45,055 nt of DNA, from assembly GCA_025358085.1 (NCBI GenBank), contig JANYKT010000105.1:1-45055 (forward strand), written 5' to 3'. The notes below the pieces were generated by a model, which did no database searches, was not told where the DNA came from, and saw only the letters and a program-made list of their open reading frames with translations. Source of the DNA: Deltaproteobacteria bacterium. Its GTDB lineage: Bacteria > Myxococcota > Myxococcia > Myxococcales > 40CM-4-68-19. The translations under genes and the position numbers were made by a program. Shown here piece by piece: positions 1-8,888 of the stretch (positions within the stretch are counted from its first letter, which is position 1; each line of letters begins with the position of its first letter).

Positions 1-928
1 TCGACCGGACGTAGCCGAAGGTGGTGCCGTTCACATCGATCAAGTCCACCACCACCAACTTCGGGTCGAGCAACCTTGCGAGCGCGTGAGCGTCTTCCAC
101 CGAGTCATTGACGCCGCCGAGCAGCACGTATTCAACCAGCACCCGAGTGCGGCGGGCGCGCGCGTGGTCGTGGAGCGCGGCCACGACTTCCCCGGTCGAG
201 TGCACGCGCTCGATGGGCATCAGCGGCAGGCGCTTTGCCGGAGTGGCCTGGGTCAGCGACACCGCCAGGCGAAATTTGTGACGCTCGGACGTGAAGCGGC
301 GAATGGCCGGCGCGATGCCCGCGGTCGAAATGGTAATGGCCCGTGCGTCGATCTGCCCCCCCGCCGGATGGCAGAGGATGCGCGCGGCCGTGATGACGTT
401 GTCGTAATTCAGGAACGGCTCGCCCATGCCCATGAAGACCACGCCGCGCACCGGGCGGTCGGCCTCGCGGCGAATCGCGAGGACCTGCCCGACCATCTCG
501 TGCGGCTCGAGGTTGCGCCGGAAGCCGAGCGCGCCGGTCGCACAGAAGCTGCATGCGAGCGCGCAGCCCACCTGCGAGGAGACACAGACGATGTACTTCT
601 TTTCCTTGCCCTCGAAGGCGCTGAGGTCCGCGCCCGGCACCTCGCACGGCACCGGGATGCGCACCGACTCGACCTGCGCGCCGTCATCGAGTTCGAAGAG
701 CAGCTTGAGGAAGCCGTCGGCCGCCGGTTCGCGCGCGCCGATGCGCAGCGGCTCGGCGGTGCTGGCTGATTCGATTGCGCGCAAGACATCCTTGCGGACG
801 CCCTCGATGCCCGCCAGATCGCGCTCGCCCCGGCCCACCGCGGCCGCCAGTAGTTTTCGCCCGACGGTCTCGTTCACGCCGAAGACCCGCGCGGCGTCTT
901 CCGGCAGCAGCCCGCAGCGGTGGATCAC
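1..928 (-). CDS. rlmN: RlmN/Cfr-like radical SAM methyltransferase (3' end cut by window)
   Basis: This is a radical SAM enzyme of the RlmN/Cfr family, which methylate C2 or C8 of A2503 in 23S rRNA (RlmN also modifies tRNA). The frame is open to the window edge, so the C-terminus, including the methyl-carrying cysteine region, is missing. The SAM cluster motif CALACSFC (CxxxCxxC) follows VCVSSQVG; MGMGEPFLNYDNV, LMPIERV and a VEYVLLGGVNDS stretch are family hallmarks. I start it at GTG 928, which overlaps the stop of the upstream lipoprotein gene as GTGA, implying translational coupling. The N-terminal part before the SAM domain is unlike the usual RlmN accessory domain, so this may be a divergent paralogue rather than the housekeeping enzyme. 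Family assignment is firm; exact substrate is inferred. Confidence 0.85.
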   Translation of the reverse strand, partial: MIHRCGLLPEDAARVFGVNETVGRKLLAAAVGRGERDLAGIEGVRKDVLRAIESASTAEPLRIGAREPAADGFLKLLFELDDGAQVESVRIPVPCEVPGADLSAFEGKEKKYIVCVSSQVGCALACSFCATGALGFRRNLEPHEMVGQVLAIRREADRPVRGVVFMGMGEPFLNYDNVITAARILCHPAGGQIDARAITISTAGIAPAIRRFTSERHKFRLAVSLTQATPAKRLPLMPIERVHSTGEVVAALHDHARARRTRVLVEYVLLGGVNDSVEDAHALARLLDPKLVVVDLIDVNGTTFGYVRS

Positions 929-3471
929 TGCTCCACACAATACACGTAGGCACGCCCTATCGGCGTGGCGGCAGGGGAGTATGCGTCGCAGGTGACTTGA
1001 ACCCCGGACGCGTACCAGAGCTGCGAGGTCTGATTCGTAAACGCCAACGCCGGATAGACTTGCAAGGTGGAGAAGTCGTTCCAGTCGCTGCAGGTCTGTG
1101 CGACCGTGCCCGTCTGGCTGGGGGAGGGCGAGCCGGTGAACACAAGGCTGCCGCCGATGAACGCTCCGCTGGAGTTCTGCCACACGCCGGTGCTCCAGTG
1201 GCCCTGCCCCTGCGCGACATCAACTCCGAGGCCGATGAACTGTCCGCCCGGCGTCACGTAGGCCTGGCTGGAAGTGAGCGCGTGCTTGGCCGCGCTCTGG
1301 AGGGTGGTGGAGAGCAGCGCCAGGCTGTTGGGCGTGGTGGGCGATTGGCAGGCCTTGTCAAAGGTGGCGATGCTTGCGCCCGTCGACACCGAGATGGCGG
1401 GAGAGATGAAGATCATCTTCCCGAGCGTGACCTGGACCGTGATCGCTGTGGTCTTGTCCCTCTCGATACAGTCGATGCGATGCACGTTGCTGCAGTCGCT
1501 CTTTTCGAAGCCCGACCCGGACCCGAAGTTGGGCCCCTGGCTGACCTCGCCCAACAGGACGCCGCCGCCCGTGACGTTGGGACCGTTCGTGGTCCAGTTG
1601 GCGCAATTCTGCCCGGTGGCGCTCCTGCCGGTGCTGTCCCCGCCGCTCCAGGTGAAGACGCCGACGCCCGTGACGGCGGTGTTCGCGCCCGTCTCGTCGA
1701 AGAGGATGGGATAATAGATGGCGTTGTTGGTGGTGAGGTCCGCGACGGTGTTGCCGAAGGGCTGTCCGTCCATGCGCGAGAAGCCTTGCGCGGTAACGCC
1801 TAGCTGCGTGAACTGATCGACGGCGTTGGACTTGTCATCCGACAAGTACGCGAAGAAGGCGGTGCCGGCAGAGTCGTTGATGCCGGCCTTCGAAGCCAGC
1901 TTGTTGCACTCGCTGTCGTACGCGCGCGCGCCGCCCAGCGTCGAGGGGAACAGCGTCGAGGAGACGAAGATGGTGTTGTAAGGCTGCGGAACGAAGTTCG
2001 CGGTCACACTCATCTGCGGGCTGACAACCGGCGTGAAGGTGCAGTCGTTCTGCAGCGGCTTGCTCCCGGCGCAGGTGACATTCTGCCAGCCGCCGAAAAG
2101 CAGGTTGCTGCCGTTGAGAGGCCGCGCCTGCAGCGTGACGCTGGTGTTGGTGTCAACGGTGAAGGTGCTGCTGAGATTGCCAACACCGTTGACCTGCTTG
2201 CCGTCCGCGGTGCTCACCGTCGACTGGGAACCCGTTGCTGGGCTTGTTGACTTGTTGACTATGAACGAGACGGTGTTGATGAACGAGACCCCGACCGAAA
2301 TGTTGGTCGTCATGACGACGGTGCAGGAATTGCCCGAACTGGAGGTGCAGCCTGCCCACGAGACCCTCGTATTGGCGAGCGGCGCGGCGGTGACCGTGAC
2401 GCTGGCGCCGCTATCGAACGAGGCGGTGCAAGTGCCTCCGACCGAGCTGCAGTTCGTGATGCCGCCGGGCGCCGAAGCCGTGTTCTGCCCGCTGCCGTTG
2501 ACGGTGACTTGCAGAGGGAACTGGCGGACGAAAATCGCAGAGACGTTCTTCGCCGCGCTGAGTGGATTGAACGCGCAAACAGAGCCGGCGGCGGAGGCAC
2601 AGTCGCCGCCCCACGAGCCAAAGCGAGCGGTCGCGTCAGAGGTCGCGGCGAGCGTCACGTTGCTGCCGGTGTCGAAGCTCGCCGAGCACACACCGCCCGA
2701 GCTGGTGCAGCTGAGGCCGCCCGGCGAGGAAGTCACGGTACCGCCGCTGGTGGCCGGAGCTGTGACGGAAATGAGTGTTTGCGGTCGGGCAATGCCCGTG
2801 CCGGTGATGGCCACCACCCCGGTCCCGCCTGGGGTTCCGGTGACCGCGACAGTGGCCGCCACTGCGACGGCCGCCGTTGGGTGGAAGGTCACTGCGACCG
2901 AGCAGCTGGCCGAGGGCAGAAGCGTCTTGCCCGCGCAATCGTCGACGCCGGCGGAAAACGCCGAGGCGCCAGCGCCGCCGAGCACGGTCGTCAGCGGGCC
3001 GGTGGGCTTGTAGCCTGAGTTGATGAAGCTGAGGTTGACGGTCGCGCTCGTCTGGCCCAGTGAGACCTGGCCGAAGTCGTGACGGGCCTCGGCGGGTTGG
3101 AGGTTGGGCTTGCCTGCCATGGCCACTGCGACCTCGGTGATGGCGCCTGAGACCACCGTGGCAAAGTTGACCCCGCGGTCGAGTTCTCTTCCGTCCGCGG
3201 CGCGCGCAATGGCGGTGATGACCAATTGGCCTGCGCCGCTGCCGATCTGCAGCGTGGTGTCGGTCGGGAAGGCGATATCGGCGCCGCTGGATTCGCGCAG
3301 CGTGGTGCTGGCGCTCTGCCCGCCGAGCGTGAGCTGCAGCTCGATAGACTTGATTCCGCTCGGTTCTGTCAGGGCCGAAGTGAGCGTGACATGCACGAAG
3401 GTGCTCTTCGCCTTGCAGCCGAGGCCAGAGGCGACGGCGATCGCGAGCGCCATGATTTGAAGTTGCTTCAC
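925..3471 (-). CDS. Mosaic surface lipoprotein with bacterial repeats and DUF1554-like domains
   Basis: A large predicted lipoprotein (848 aa) of unknown role, probably exposed on the outer membrane. A signal peptide ends at a lipobox-like SGLGC (Cys19). In order I see an Ig-like segment (about 25-120), an ASH/HYDIN-like segment (about 125-228) with a VTFHPTA motif, three divergent InlB-type bacterial repeats (about 232-316, 317-400 and 401-496; each with cysteines and a G-W/SW turn), and two DUF1554-like lectin-fold segments (about 498-672 and 684-848). The GTG start is favoured by an AGGTGA ribosome site 5 nt upstream; an ATG six codons later would also leave the signal peptide. The stop overlaps the start of the RlmN-like gene. 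Domain names are from pattern memory; binding or adhesion is only a guess. Confidence 0.85.
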   Translation of the reverse strand: MKQLQIMALAIAVASGLGCKAKSTFVHVTLTSALTEPSGIKSIELQLTLGGQSASTTLRESSGADIAFPTDTTLQIGSGAGQLVITAIARAADGRELDRGVNFATVVSGAITEVAVAMAGKPNLQPAEARHDFGQVSLGQTSATVNLSFINSGYKPTGPLTTVLGGAGASAFSAGVDDCAGKTLLPSASCSVAVTFHPTAAVAVAATVAVTGTPGGTGVVAITGTGIARPQTLISVTAPATSGGTVTSSPGGLSCTSSGGVCSASFDTGSNVTLAATSDATARFGSWGGDCASAAGSVCAFNPLSAAKNVSAIFVRQFPLQVTVNGSGQNTASAPGGITNCSSVGGTCTASFDSGASVTVTAAPLANTRVSWAGCTSSSGNSCTVVMTTNISVGVSFINTVSFIVNKSTSPATGSQSTVSTADGKQVNGVGNLSSTFTVDTNTSVTLQARPLNGSNLLFGGWQNVTCAGSKPLQNDCTFTPVVSPQMSVTANFVPQPYNTIFVSSTLFPSTLGGARAYDSECNKLASKAGINDSAGTAFFAYLSDDKSNAVDQFTQLGVTAQGFSRMDGQPFGNTVADLTTNNAIYYPILFDETGANTAVTGVGVFTWSGGDSTGRSATGQNCANWTTNGPNVTGGGVLLGEVSQGPNFGSGSGFEKSDCSNVHRIDCIERDKTTAITVQVTLGKMIFISPAISVSTGASIATFDKACQSPTTPNSLALLSTTLQSAAKHALTSSQAYVTPGGQFIGLGVDVAQGQGHWSTGVWQNSSGAFIGGSLVFTGSPSPSQTGTVAQTCSDWNDFSTLQVYPALAFTNQTSQLWYASGVQVTCDAYSPAATPIGRAYVYCVEQ

Positions 3472-3537
3472 GGTTTCACCTGTTGCGTCCCGCTGTGCGG
3501 AGCGCCTCGAAGAGGTCGGCGGCGCCTTCTTCCGCGA

Positions 3538-4395
3538 TTACGGAAAGACCTTGCTGGTGCCGAAGTGCGAGCCGGGCGCGACATTGCCGCCCATGGTCAC
3601 GGCAGCCGCGCCTGCACCCACCGCGACCACGCCTACCGCGGTCCACAGCCACCATTTCTTGTAGAGCGGCGTTGACGCCTCGGCCCTGCCCCATGCCGCC
3701 GGAACCGACGCGCGCTGCGTGATCTCTGGCGGTGCGGCGGAGCTTTCCGCAGGCTGGGGTTTGACGGCGACCGAGACCGGACGCGCCTGCTCGGTCGAGA
3801 GCCTGGACGTCGCCGGCCGTGCGTTGCCTGACGTGCTGGATGCGGTCGCCGGGGCAGATGGCGAGGGCGACAGAGGCATCGCAGCTGGAGCGACCTGGGC
3901 CGACGCCGTCTGCGCCGGGCGCGCTGCAACGGAAGGCGCTTTTGAGGACTCCTGCACAGGCGGCGCGAGCTGGGCCGCCTCGGCGGTTCCGGTCGGCGGA
4001 ACTTCGCGGGCTCGTTTGTCCTTGGCCAGCAGCTCGTCGATCTCCTTGATGGCTTTTTCGATCGAAGGCTTGCTCTTCTGATCCGGGCTCTCGCGCAGGA
4101 AGCTCTTGTAGAACTGCTTCGCCTTCTCGTACTTCCCGGCCTGGCGATAGGCCTGCGCGATATTGAAGAGCAGCGCCGGCAGTGCCTTGATGCGATAGAC
4201 GAGCGTGTATTCCTCAGCTGCCTGCTCGTACTCGCCGAGATCGTAGTGGACCTTTGCCTTGCCGACGTGCGCGCGCGCATCCTCGAGCGCAGCGTCCTTG
4301 ACAGCGCCCTCCTGCCCGCGAGCAGTGCCGCCGAAGAGGAGCGAGACGGCGACAACCAGCGAGCCGAATCGCAAAAGCGCAGGCCGGGAAGCCAT
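3538..4395 (-). CDS. Signal-peptide TPR protein with C-terminal membrane segment
   Basis: A 285-aa envelope protein of unknown function. It has an N-terminal signal peptide (about 1-27, cleavage near ARG-QEG), a tetratricopeptide-like helical region (about 35-125; the GEYEQAAEEY and GKYEKAKQFY repeats mark two TPR units), a long Ala/Pro/Ser-rich linker, and one hydrophobic helix near the end (about 247-268, after LYKKWW). The topology suggests a periplasmic TPR domain tethered to the inner membrane. Its ATG shares one base with the kinase stop upstream (TAATG), so it is probably made together with that kinase and may scaffold or sense for it. That link is inferred from position only. Confidence 0.85.
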   Translation of the reverse strand: MASRPALLRFGSLVVAVSLLFGGTARGQEGAVKDAALEDARAHVGKAKVHYDLGEYEQAAEEYTLVYRIKALPALLFNIAQAYRQAGKYEKAKQFYKSFLRESPDQKSKPSIEKAIKEIDELLAKDKRAREVPPTGTAEAAQLAPPVQESSKAPSVAARPAQTASAQVAPAAMPLSPSPSAPATASSTSGNARPATSRLSTEQARPVSVAVKPQPAESSAAPPEITQRASVPAAWGRAEASTPLYKKWWLWTAVGVVAVGAGAAAVTMGGNVAPGSHFGTSKVFP

Positions 4396-6101
4396 TAGAA
4401 CTCCACCGGGATCGTCGAGTCGTTGGTGGGGTCGGCGATCTTGGCAGGCTTCGGACCCGGGGGCGCGCGCGCCGGACGTGGCGGGCGACCGATGCCCGAG
4501 CTCGCCATCCTGGGCTCAGCGGTCAGCGTCACTTTCACCACTTGCGCCGAGTCGGCGATCACGTCCTCCGCATAGGGGAGATATGCCGCCCTCGCGAAAG
4601 TGAAATGCACCTTGACGTTTTTCGGGACTTCCAGATCGAGCGGGGTCTCGCCAATCTTCTCTCCGCCCTTCCAGGTCGCGTCGACTTTCGCGCCCAGTGG
4701 ATCGGACACAACCGACAGAAACACGGGCGCCGAATCTCCCGCTTCCTTCTCGCGGCTCGCCGCGGCCTCGGATTGTTTCCGGGCGTCCTCAGCGGCGCGG
4801 GTTGCCGCCGCGTGCGAGCGCTCTGTCTGCTTCTGCGACTCACCCTGCTGCCAGACGACGAAGCCGACCACGCCGCCGACCAGCACCAGCGCGCCGGCCG
4901 AGATGCCGACGATCAAACCAAGGCTCGACCTCGGCGCCGCGGCCGCCATCTGCGTCTGAGCCTGGTGCCCTGACACCGGCCCGCGCGGCGGCGCGGTGAT
5001 CTTCTTCGGCAGCGCCGCGCGAGCTCCGGGCTTGCTCTTCCCCGGGCTCGACCTGGTCTTCTGGCCCTGGCTGCCGGCAGCGATTTCAGCGGCGTCGGCG
5101 AGAGGCAGTTCGCGCGTGATGCCGAGGGCGTCCATGCACGCCCCGATGGCATCGTGGAGCTCGCGCATGGTCTGGAAGCGCGCCTCCTGATCCTTTGCCA
5201 GGCACTTGAGGATGATGGCCTGGTACTCCTCGGGGATCGCTGGATTGATGGTGCGGGGCTCGGGCGGTGGCAGCTGCAGGTGGCCGATGAGCACCTCGCC
5301 GAAGCTCGACCCCGGGAAGGGGAGCTTGCCGGTGGCCATCTGGAACATCATGCAGCCCAGCGAGTAGATGTCGCTGCGGCCGTCGATGCGGCTGGTCATA
5401 CCGCCGGCCTGCTCCGGCGACATATAGGCTGGCGTGCCCATGACCATGCCGGTCTGGGTCTTGCCGGTGGACTGGCCCTCGTTGTCAGTGACCTTGGCGA
5501 TGCCGAAGTCCACCACCTTGACGTAGTTCTTTCGCCCCTTGTGGACGATGAGATAGACGTTGTCCGGCTTCAGATCGCGGTGGATGATCTTGTGATCGTG
5601 CGCAGCCTGCAGGGCCTCGCAGGTCTGCAGGAGGATGGGGCCTGTCTCTTCGAGCGGCAGGGGCACGTCGGGTTTGACGATGTCCTGCAGCGCCCGGCCG
5701 TAGAGGAACTCCATCACGAAGTAGTGACGGTTGTCCTCGGTGACGTTGAGGTCGAGGATCTTGAGGATGTTGTCGTGACCGATGATGTTGACCGCGCGCG
5801 CTTCCGCCAGGAACCGATCAACGATCTTCGGGTCGGTCGAATACTGCGGGTGCAGGAACTTGATTGCGACCTTGGAGCCAATCACCGGGTGCTCGGCCAT
5901 ATAGACCGCGCCCATCCCGCCCTTGCCCAGCGGCTTGACCACTCGATACGATCCGATGCTGCGGCCGATCAGCTCGTCATCCGGCTCGATGGTAGCGAGG
6001 TCCAGCCCGTCCTCCGGGCAGTGGAGCACTTCGTCTTCGTACTGGTTCTGGCAATCGGGGCAGGTACGTGACAAGGGTCTCTCCACGAAACGAATGAGCA
6101 C
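4395..6101 (-). CDS. Zinc-ribbon Ser/Thr protein kinase with PEGA-like tail (paralogue 1)
   Basis: A membrane Ser/Thr kinase of the bacterial Hanks type. Residues 14-32 form a small zinc ribbon (CPDC then CPEDG). The kinase domain covers about 47-320: glycine loop GKGGMGAVY, ATP lysine 81, catalytic HRDLKPDN (H174), DFG at 198-200, and GTPAYMSPEQ in the activation segment, so it looks active. One transmembrane helix (about 394-417) is followed by an acidic/alanine-rich stalk and a PEGA-like beta domain (about 460-530) outside the cytoplasm. It is a close paralogue of the kinase just upstream at 6245-8035. The start is uncertain: GTG 6101 has no ribosome site, while an in-frame TTG at 6074, directly before SRTCPDC, is preceded by GGAGAG. 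Confidence 0.93.
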   Translation of the reverse strand: MLIRFVERPLSRTCPDCQNQYEDEVLHCPEDGLDLATIEPDDELIGRSIGSYRVVKPLGKGGMGAVYMAEHPVIGSKVAIKFLHPQYSTDPKIVDRFLAEARAVNIIGHDNILKILDLNVTEDNRHYFVMEFLYGRALQDIVKPDVPLPLEETGPILLQTCEALQAAHDHKIIHRDLKPDNVYLIVHKGRKNYVKVVDFGIAKVTDNEGQSTGKTQTGMVMGTPAYMSPEQAGGMTSRIDGRSDIYSLGCMMFQMATGKLPFPGSSFGEVLIGHLQLPPPEPRTINPAIPEEYQAIILKCLAKDQEARFQTMRELHDAIGACMDALGITRELPLADAAEIAAGSQGQKTRSSPGKSKPGARAALPKKITAPPRGPVSGHQAQTQMAAAAPRSSLGLIVGISAGALVLVGGVVGFVVWQQGESQKQTERSHAAATRAAEDARKQSEAAASREKEAGDSAPVFLSVVSDPLGAKVDATWKGGEKIGETPLDLEVPKNVKVHFTFARAAYLPYAEDVIADSAQVVKVTLTAEPRMASSGIGRPPRPARAPPGPKPAKIADPTNDSTIPVEF

Positions 6102-6244
6102 CGGTGGTCTTTAGTGCGCGAAAGCAGCCAAGCCCCCGCGCGCCAGAAGTTCATCCGGCACGGCCCTCAGCAGTTGACTATCCGAGGGGTGGTGCTGTCA
6201 ATCATCTAAACGACTGGAACTCTTGGCCTTGATGGGGGCGCGGG
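6102..6244. other. Intergenic gap between the two paralogous kinases
   Basis: This 143-base gap lies between two leftward genes. No ORF, tRNA or intrinsic terminator is visible. Read leftward it contains a perfect -35-like TTGACA at 6201-6196, but no convincing -10 box at 16-18 bases, so an internal promoter for the kinase 1-TPR pair is possible but unproven. Confidence 0.3.
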
Positions 6245-8035
6245 CTACTTCAGCGCGTCGCTCAAGTCGATGACGGCGTCCCGCCCTACCGGTACCTCGT
6301 CCTTCTGGCTGGAACCTGGATGCTTGCGGTGGTGGCGCTGCGGCCGGTCGCTGGTGGCGGTGGGCGTCGGCGTCGGCGGCTCAACCTCAAGCTTTGCCGT
6401 CACGGTCTGATTCTGGTCGGCGATGACCTCTGTCACATACGGGAGGTAGTTTGCCTTCCTCAAGGCAAGGTGCACCTTTGCACTCCTCGGCACCTCGACC
6501 GCGAGTGGCGTGCTCCCGGACTGCTCGCCGCCTTTCCAGCTGGCCTGCACGTCCGCTTCCATTGGGTCGGAAATCACTGAGAGGAAAACGGGGCTGCTGT
6601 CACCCTCCGAGGCCTCCCGCCTGGCGGCGGCCTGCGTTGCTTTCTCCTCCTTGGCGGCGATGGCGCTCGCCTCGGTGACGGCCCGTTCGGCCTTGTCGTT
6701 TCCCAGCTTGATGCCGTAGCCGATTCCGCCGCCGATCAAAACCAGTGCCCCGATCACGCCGGCGACGATGGGCAGCTTGCCATGCGGTGCAGGCGGGGCC
6801 GGCCGTGTCGCGGGCGGGAGCGGGCGTCTCCCCGGCGGGTTCGACGGACCGGTGCCGGTTGCGGCGCGCGGGTCGGGACGCGCGCCCGGACTGGAGTTGC
6901 GCGGCGCGACCGGCTTCGTGGATCGGCCGGGCTTTGAGGGCGTGCGCAGCCCGGGGTTCGACCTGGCGCGCAGCTCGATTGGATTTAGCTCGGTCTCGGT
7001 CGAGTCGTCGTCCGGCAAATCGCGCGTCACACCGAGGTGGTCCATGCAGGCACCGATGGCCTCGCCGAGCTCTTCCATGCCCTGGAAGCGGTCCTCCTGC
7101 TTCTTCTCCAGGCACTTGAGGATGATCTGCTCGTACTCCTCCGGCGTCCCTGGCGCCAAATCGCGCGGCCGCGGCGGGGCCTGCTGCAGATGCGCGACCA
7201 GCATGGCGCCGAAGTCTTCGCCCTTGAACGGGAGCCGGCCGGTGGCGAGTTGAAACATGATCACGCCGAGCGAATAAACGTCGCTGCGGGCGTCGATGGC
7301 GTTGGTCTTCCCGCTGCCTTGCTCCGGGGACATGTACGCGGGCGTTCCCATCACCATGCCGGTCTGGGTGCTGCCGGTGGACGCGCCTTGGGCGTCGGTC
7401 AGCTTGGCGATGCCGAAGTCCACCACCTTGACGAAGTTCTTTTTGCCCTTGTGACTGATCAGGTAGAGGTTGTCGGGCTTCAGGTCGCGGTGGATGATGC
7501 CCTTGCGGTGCGCCGCATCGAGCGCCTCGCAGATCTGCAGCAGGATGGGCCCCGACACCCCGAGCGGGACCGGGACCTGGTGCTTGATCAGGTTCTGCAA
7601 CGCGCGGCCGAGCAGGTACTCCATGACGAAGTAGTGCCGATTGTCGTCCGTAACGTTGAGATCGATGATCTTGAGGATGTTGTCGTGCCCGATGACGTTG
7701 ACGGCGCGCGCCTCGTTGAAGAACCGGTCGACGATCTTCGCGTCGTGCGCGTACTCTGAATGCAAAAACTTGATCGCCACCTTCGAGCCGATGACCGGGT
7801 GCACGCCCAGGTAGACAGCGCCCATGCCGCCCTTGCCCAGCGGCCTGGTGACCGTGTACGAGCCGACGGTGCGGCCGATCAACTCGTCCACCACCGGCAA
7901 TGTCGACAGGTTGTGACCGTCCTCCGGACAATGGAGGATCTCGTCTTCATAACTGTTTTGACAATCGGGGCAGGTGCGGGACAAGGCGGAAGTCTCCAGC
8001 GCCGCAGTTGAATCGCCCGCGGTGTGTTTAGTCAA
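6245..8035 (-). CDS. Zinc-ribbon Ser/Thr protein kinase with PEGA-like tail (paralogue 2)
   Basis: Second member of the tandem kinase pair, 596 aa, same layout as its neighbour: zinc ribbon (about 22-40, CPDC and CPEDG), kinase domain (about 53-330) with GKGGMGAVY, lysine 89, HRDLKPDN (H182) and DFG (206-208), a basic Pro/Ser-rich linker (about 355-420), one membrane helix (about 421-443), and a PEGA-like domain (about 480-550). The kinase and zinc-ribbon parts are very alike in the two proteins while linkers differ, which points to tandem duplication followed by divergence of the juxtamembrane part. The longest frame starts with TTG 8035 without a ribosome site; a TTG immediately before SRTCPDC, with GGAG upstream, matches the possible start of the paralogue. 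It is divergent from dapF, with 50 bases between the two start codons. Confidence 0.93.
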   Translation of the reverse strand: MTKHTAGDSTAALETSALSRTCPDCQNSYEDEILHCPEDGHNLSTLPVVDELIGRTVGSYTVTRPLGKGGMGAVYLGVHPVIGSKVAIKFLHSEYAHDAKIVDRFFNEARAVNVIGHDNILKIIDLNVTDDNRHYFVMEYLLGRALQNLIKHQVPVPLGVSGPILLQICEALDAAHRKGIIHRDLKPDNLYLISHKGKKNFVKVVDFGIAKLTDAQGASTGSTQTGMVMGTPAYMSPEQGSGKTNAIDARSDVYSLGVIMFQLATGRLPFKGEDFGAMLVAHLQQAPPRPRDLAPGTPEEYEQIILKCLEKKQEDRFQGMEELGEAIGACMDHLGVTRDLPDDDSTETELNPIELRARSNPGLRTPSKPGRSTKPVAPRNSSPGARPDPRAATGTGPSNPPGRRPLPPATRPAPPAPHGKLPIVAGVIGALVLIGGGIGYGIKLGNDKAERAVTEASAIAAKEEKATQAAARREASEGDSSPVFLSVISDPMEADVQASWKGGEQSGSTPLAVEVPRSAKVHLALRKANYLPYVTEVIADQNQTVTAKLEVEPPTPTPTATSDRPQRHHRKHPGSSQKDEVPVGRDAVIDLSDALK

Positions 8036-8085
8036 GCATTTGCGAGCGGCACTTTTTTAGCGCCCGGGACTAGAATCGAAATCGC

Positions 8086-8880
8086 ATGCGCTTCGCAAAA
8101 ATGCACGGCCTCGGCAACGACTTCCTGCTCCTCGATTTGCGGGCTGGCGGTGAGCCACTCGAGGGGGCGCGCGCGCTGGCTCTGTGCGATCGGCACCGGA
8201 GCGTCGGCGGCGACGGTGTGCTCACTCTCCTGCCCTCGAGCGATGGCGACGCGCGCATGCTGATCCAGAACTCCGACGGCTCGGTGCCGGAGATGTGCGG
8301 CAACGGCGCGCGCTGCGCTGCCCTGTGGATTTCGACCGACGGCGGATCGAGCGCGAGCAGCCGCGAGATCCTGCTGCTGACCGAGGCAGGGCCGCGCCCA
8401 TGCAGTGTTCGCGCGCACTCGCCGGTCGCGGGCGAAGTCACCGTTGGAATGGGCGCGCCACGCTTCGAAGGCACACGGAGGCTCGAGGGGACCGACGGAA
8501 CGCTCGGCGACGCGCTCTGTGTCTCAATGGGCAATCCCCACCGCGTGCTCTTCACCGACGGCGACCCGCGTGAGTTGGCCTTGCGGTACGGGCGCGAGCT
8601 GTGTCTGGCCCAGGCCGCGAACATCGAATTCGTCAAGCGCCTCCGGCCGCGGCACTACCGCGCCGTGGTCTACGAGCGCGGCGCGGGCCTGACCGAGGCC
8701 TGCGGCACCGGGGCCTGCGCCGTAGCCGCGGCGGCCATCGCTCGCGGCGAGGCGAAGGCTGGCGAGGACCTGGTTATCGAATTGCCCGGCGGAATCTTAT
8801 CGATTCGACAAGATTCGACTACCGGAGAGTTGCACATGACCGGCCCCGCCGAGCTGGTGTTTATCGGCGAGCTTCCCTGA
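8086..8880 (+). CDS. dapF: Diaminopimelate epimerase
   Basis: DapF interconverts LL- and meso-diaminopimelate, giving the precursor of lysine and peptidoglycan, in the cytoplasm. The 264-aa length is normal. Both catalytic cysteines are in their motifs: EMCGNGARC (Cys71) and TEACGTGACA (Cys206), and the N-terminus MRFAKMHGLGNDF is typical. ATG 8086 has no clear ribosome site. A -10-like TAGAAT at 8071-8076 would put the transcript start within a few bases of the ATG, so the mRNA may be nearly leaderless. It stands alone between kinase genes; its 3' end meets a leftward kinase gene only 8 bases away. Another enzyme of the same pathway, asd, is at 19156-20199. Confidence 0.97.
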   Translation: MRFAKMHGLGNDFLLLDLRAGGEPLEGARALALCDRHRSVGGDGVLTLLPSSDGDARMLIQNSDGSVPEMCGNGARCAALWISTDGGSSASSREILLLTEAGPRPCSVRAHSPVAGEVTVGMGAPRFEGTRRLEGTDGTLGDALCVSMGNPHRVLFTDGDPRELALRYGRELCLAQAANIEFVKRLRPRHYRAVVYERGAGLTEACGTGACAVAAAAIARGEAKAGEDLVIELPGGILSIRQDSTTGELHMTGPAELVFIGELP

Positions 8881-8888
8881 CCTGCGTG

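Noticed and set aside
1005-1035. Short stretch resembling a tRNA T-arm (TGACTTGAACCCCGG)
   Set aside because: It is inside the lipoprotein coding sequence and no matching acceptor or anticodon arm can be drawn around it.
2033-3013. Long open frames opposite or inside genes in this GC-rich DNA (for example this 326-codon rightward frame)
   Set aside because: They lie antisense to strongly supported genes, show no domain, and follow the third-position GC bias of the real frame.
8881-8888. Possible terminator between convergent dapF and kinase genes
   Set aside because: Only eight bases separate the genes and no stem-loop with a T-run is present there.
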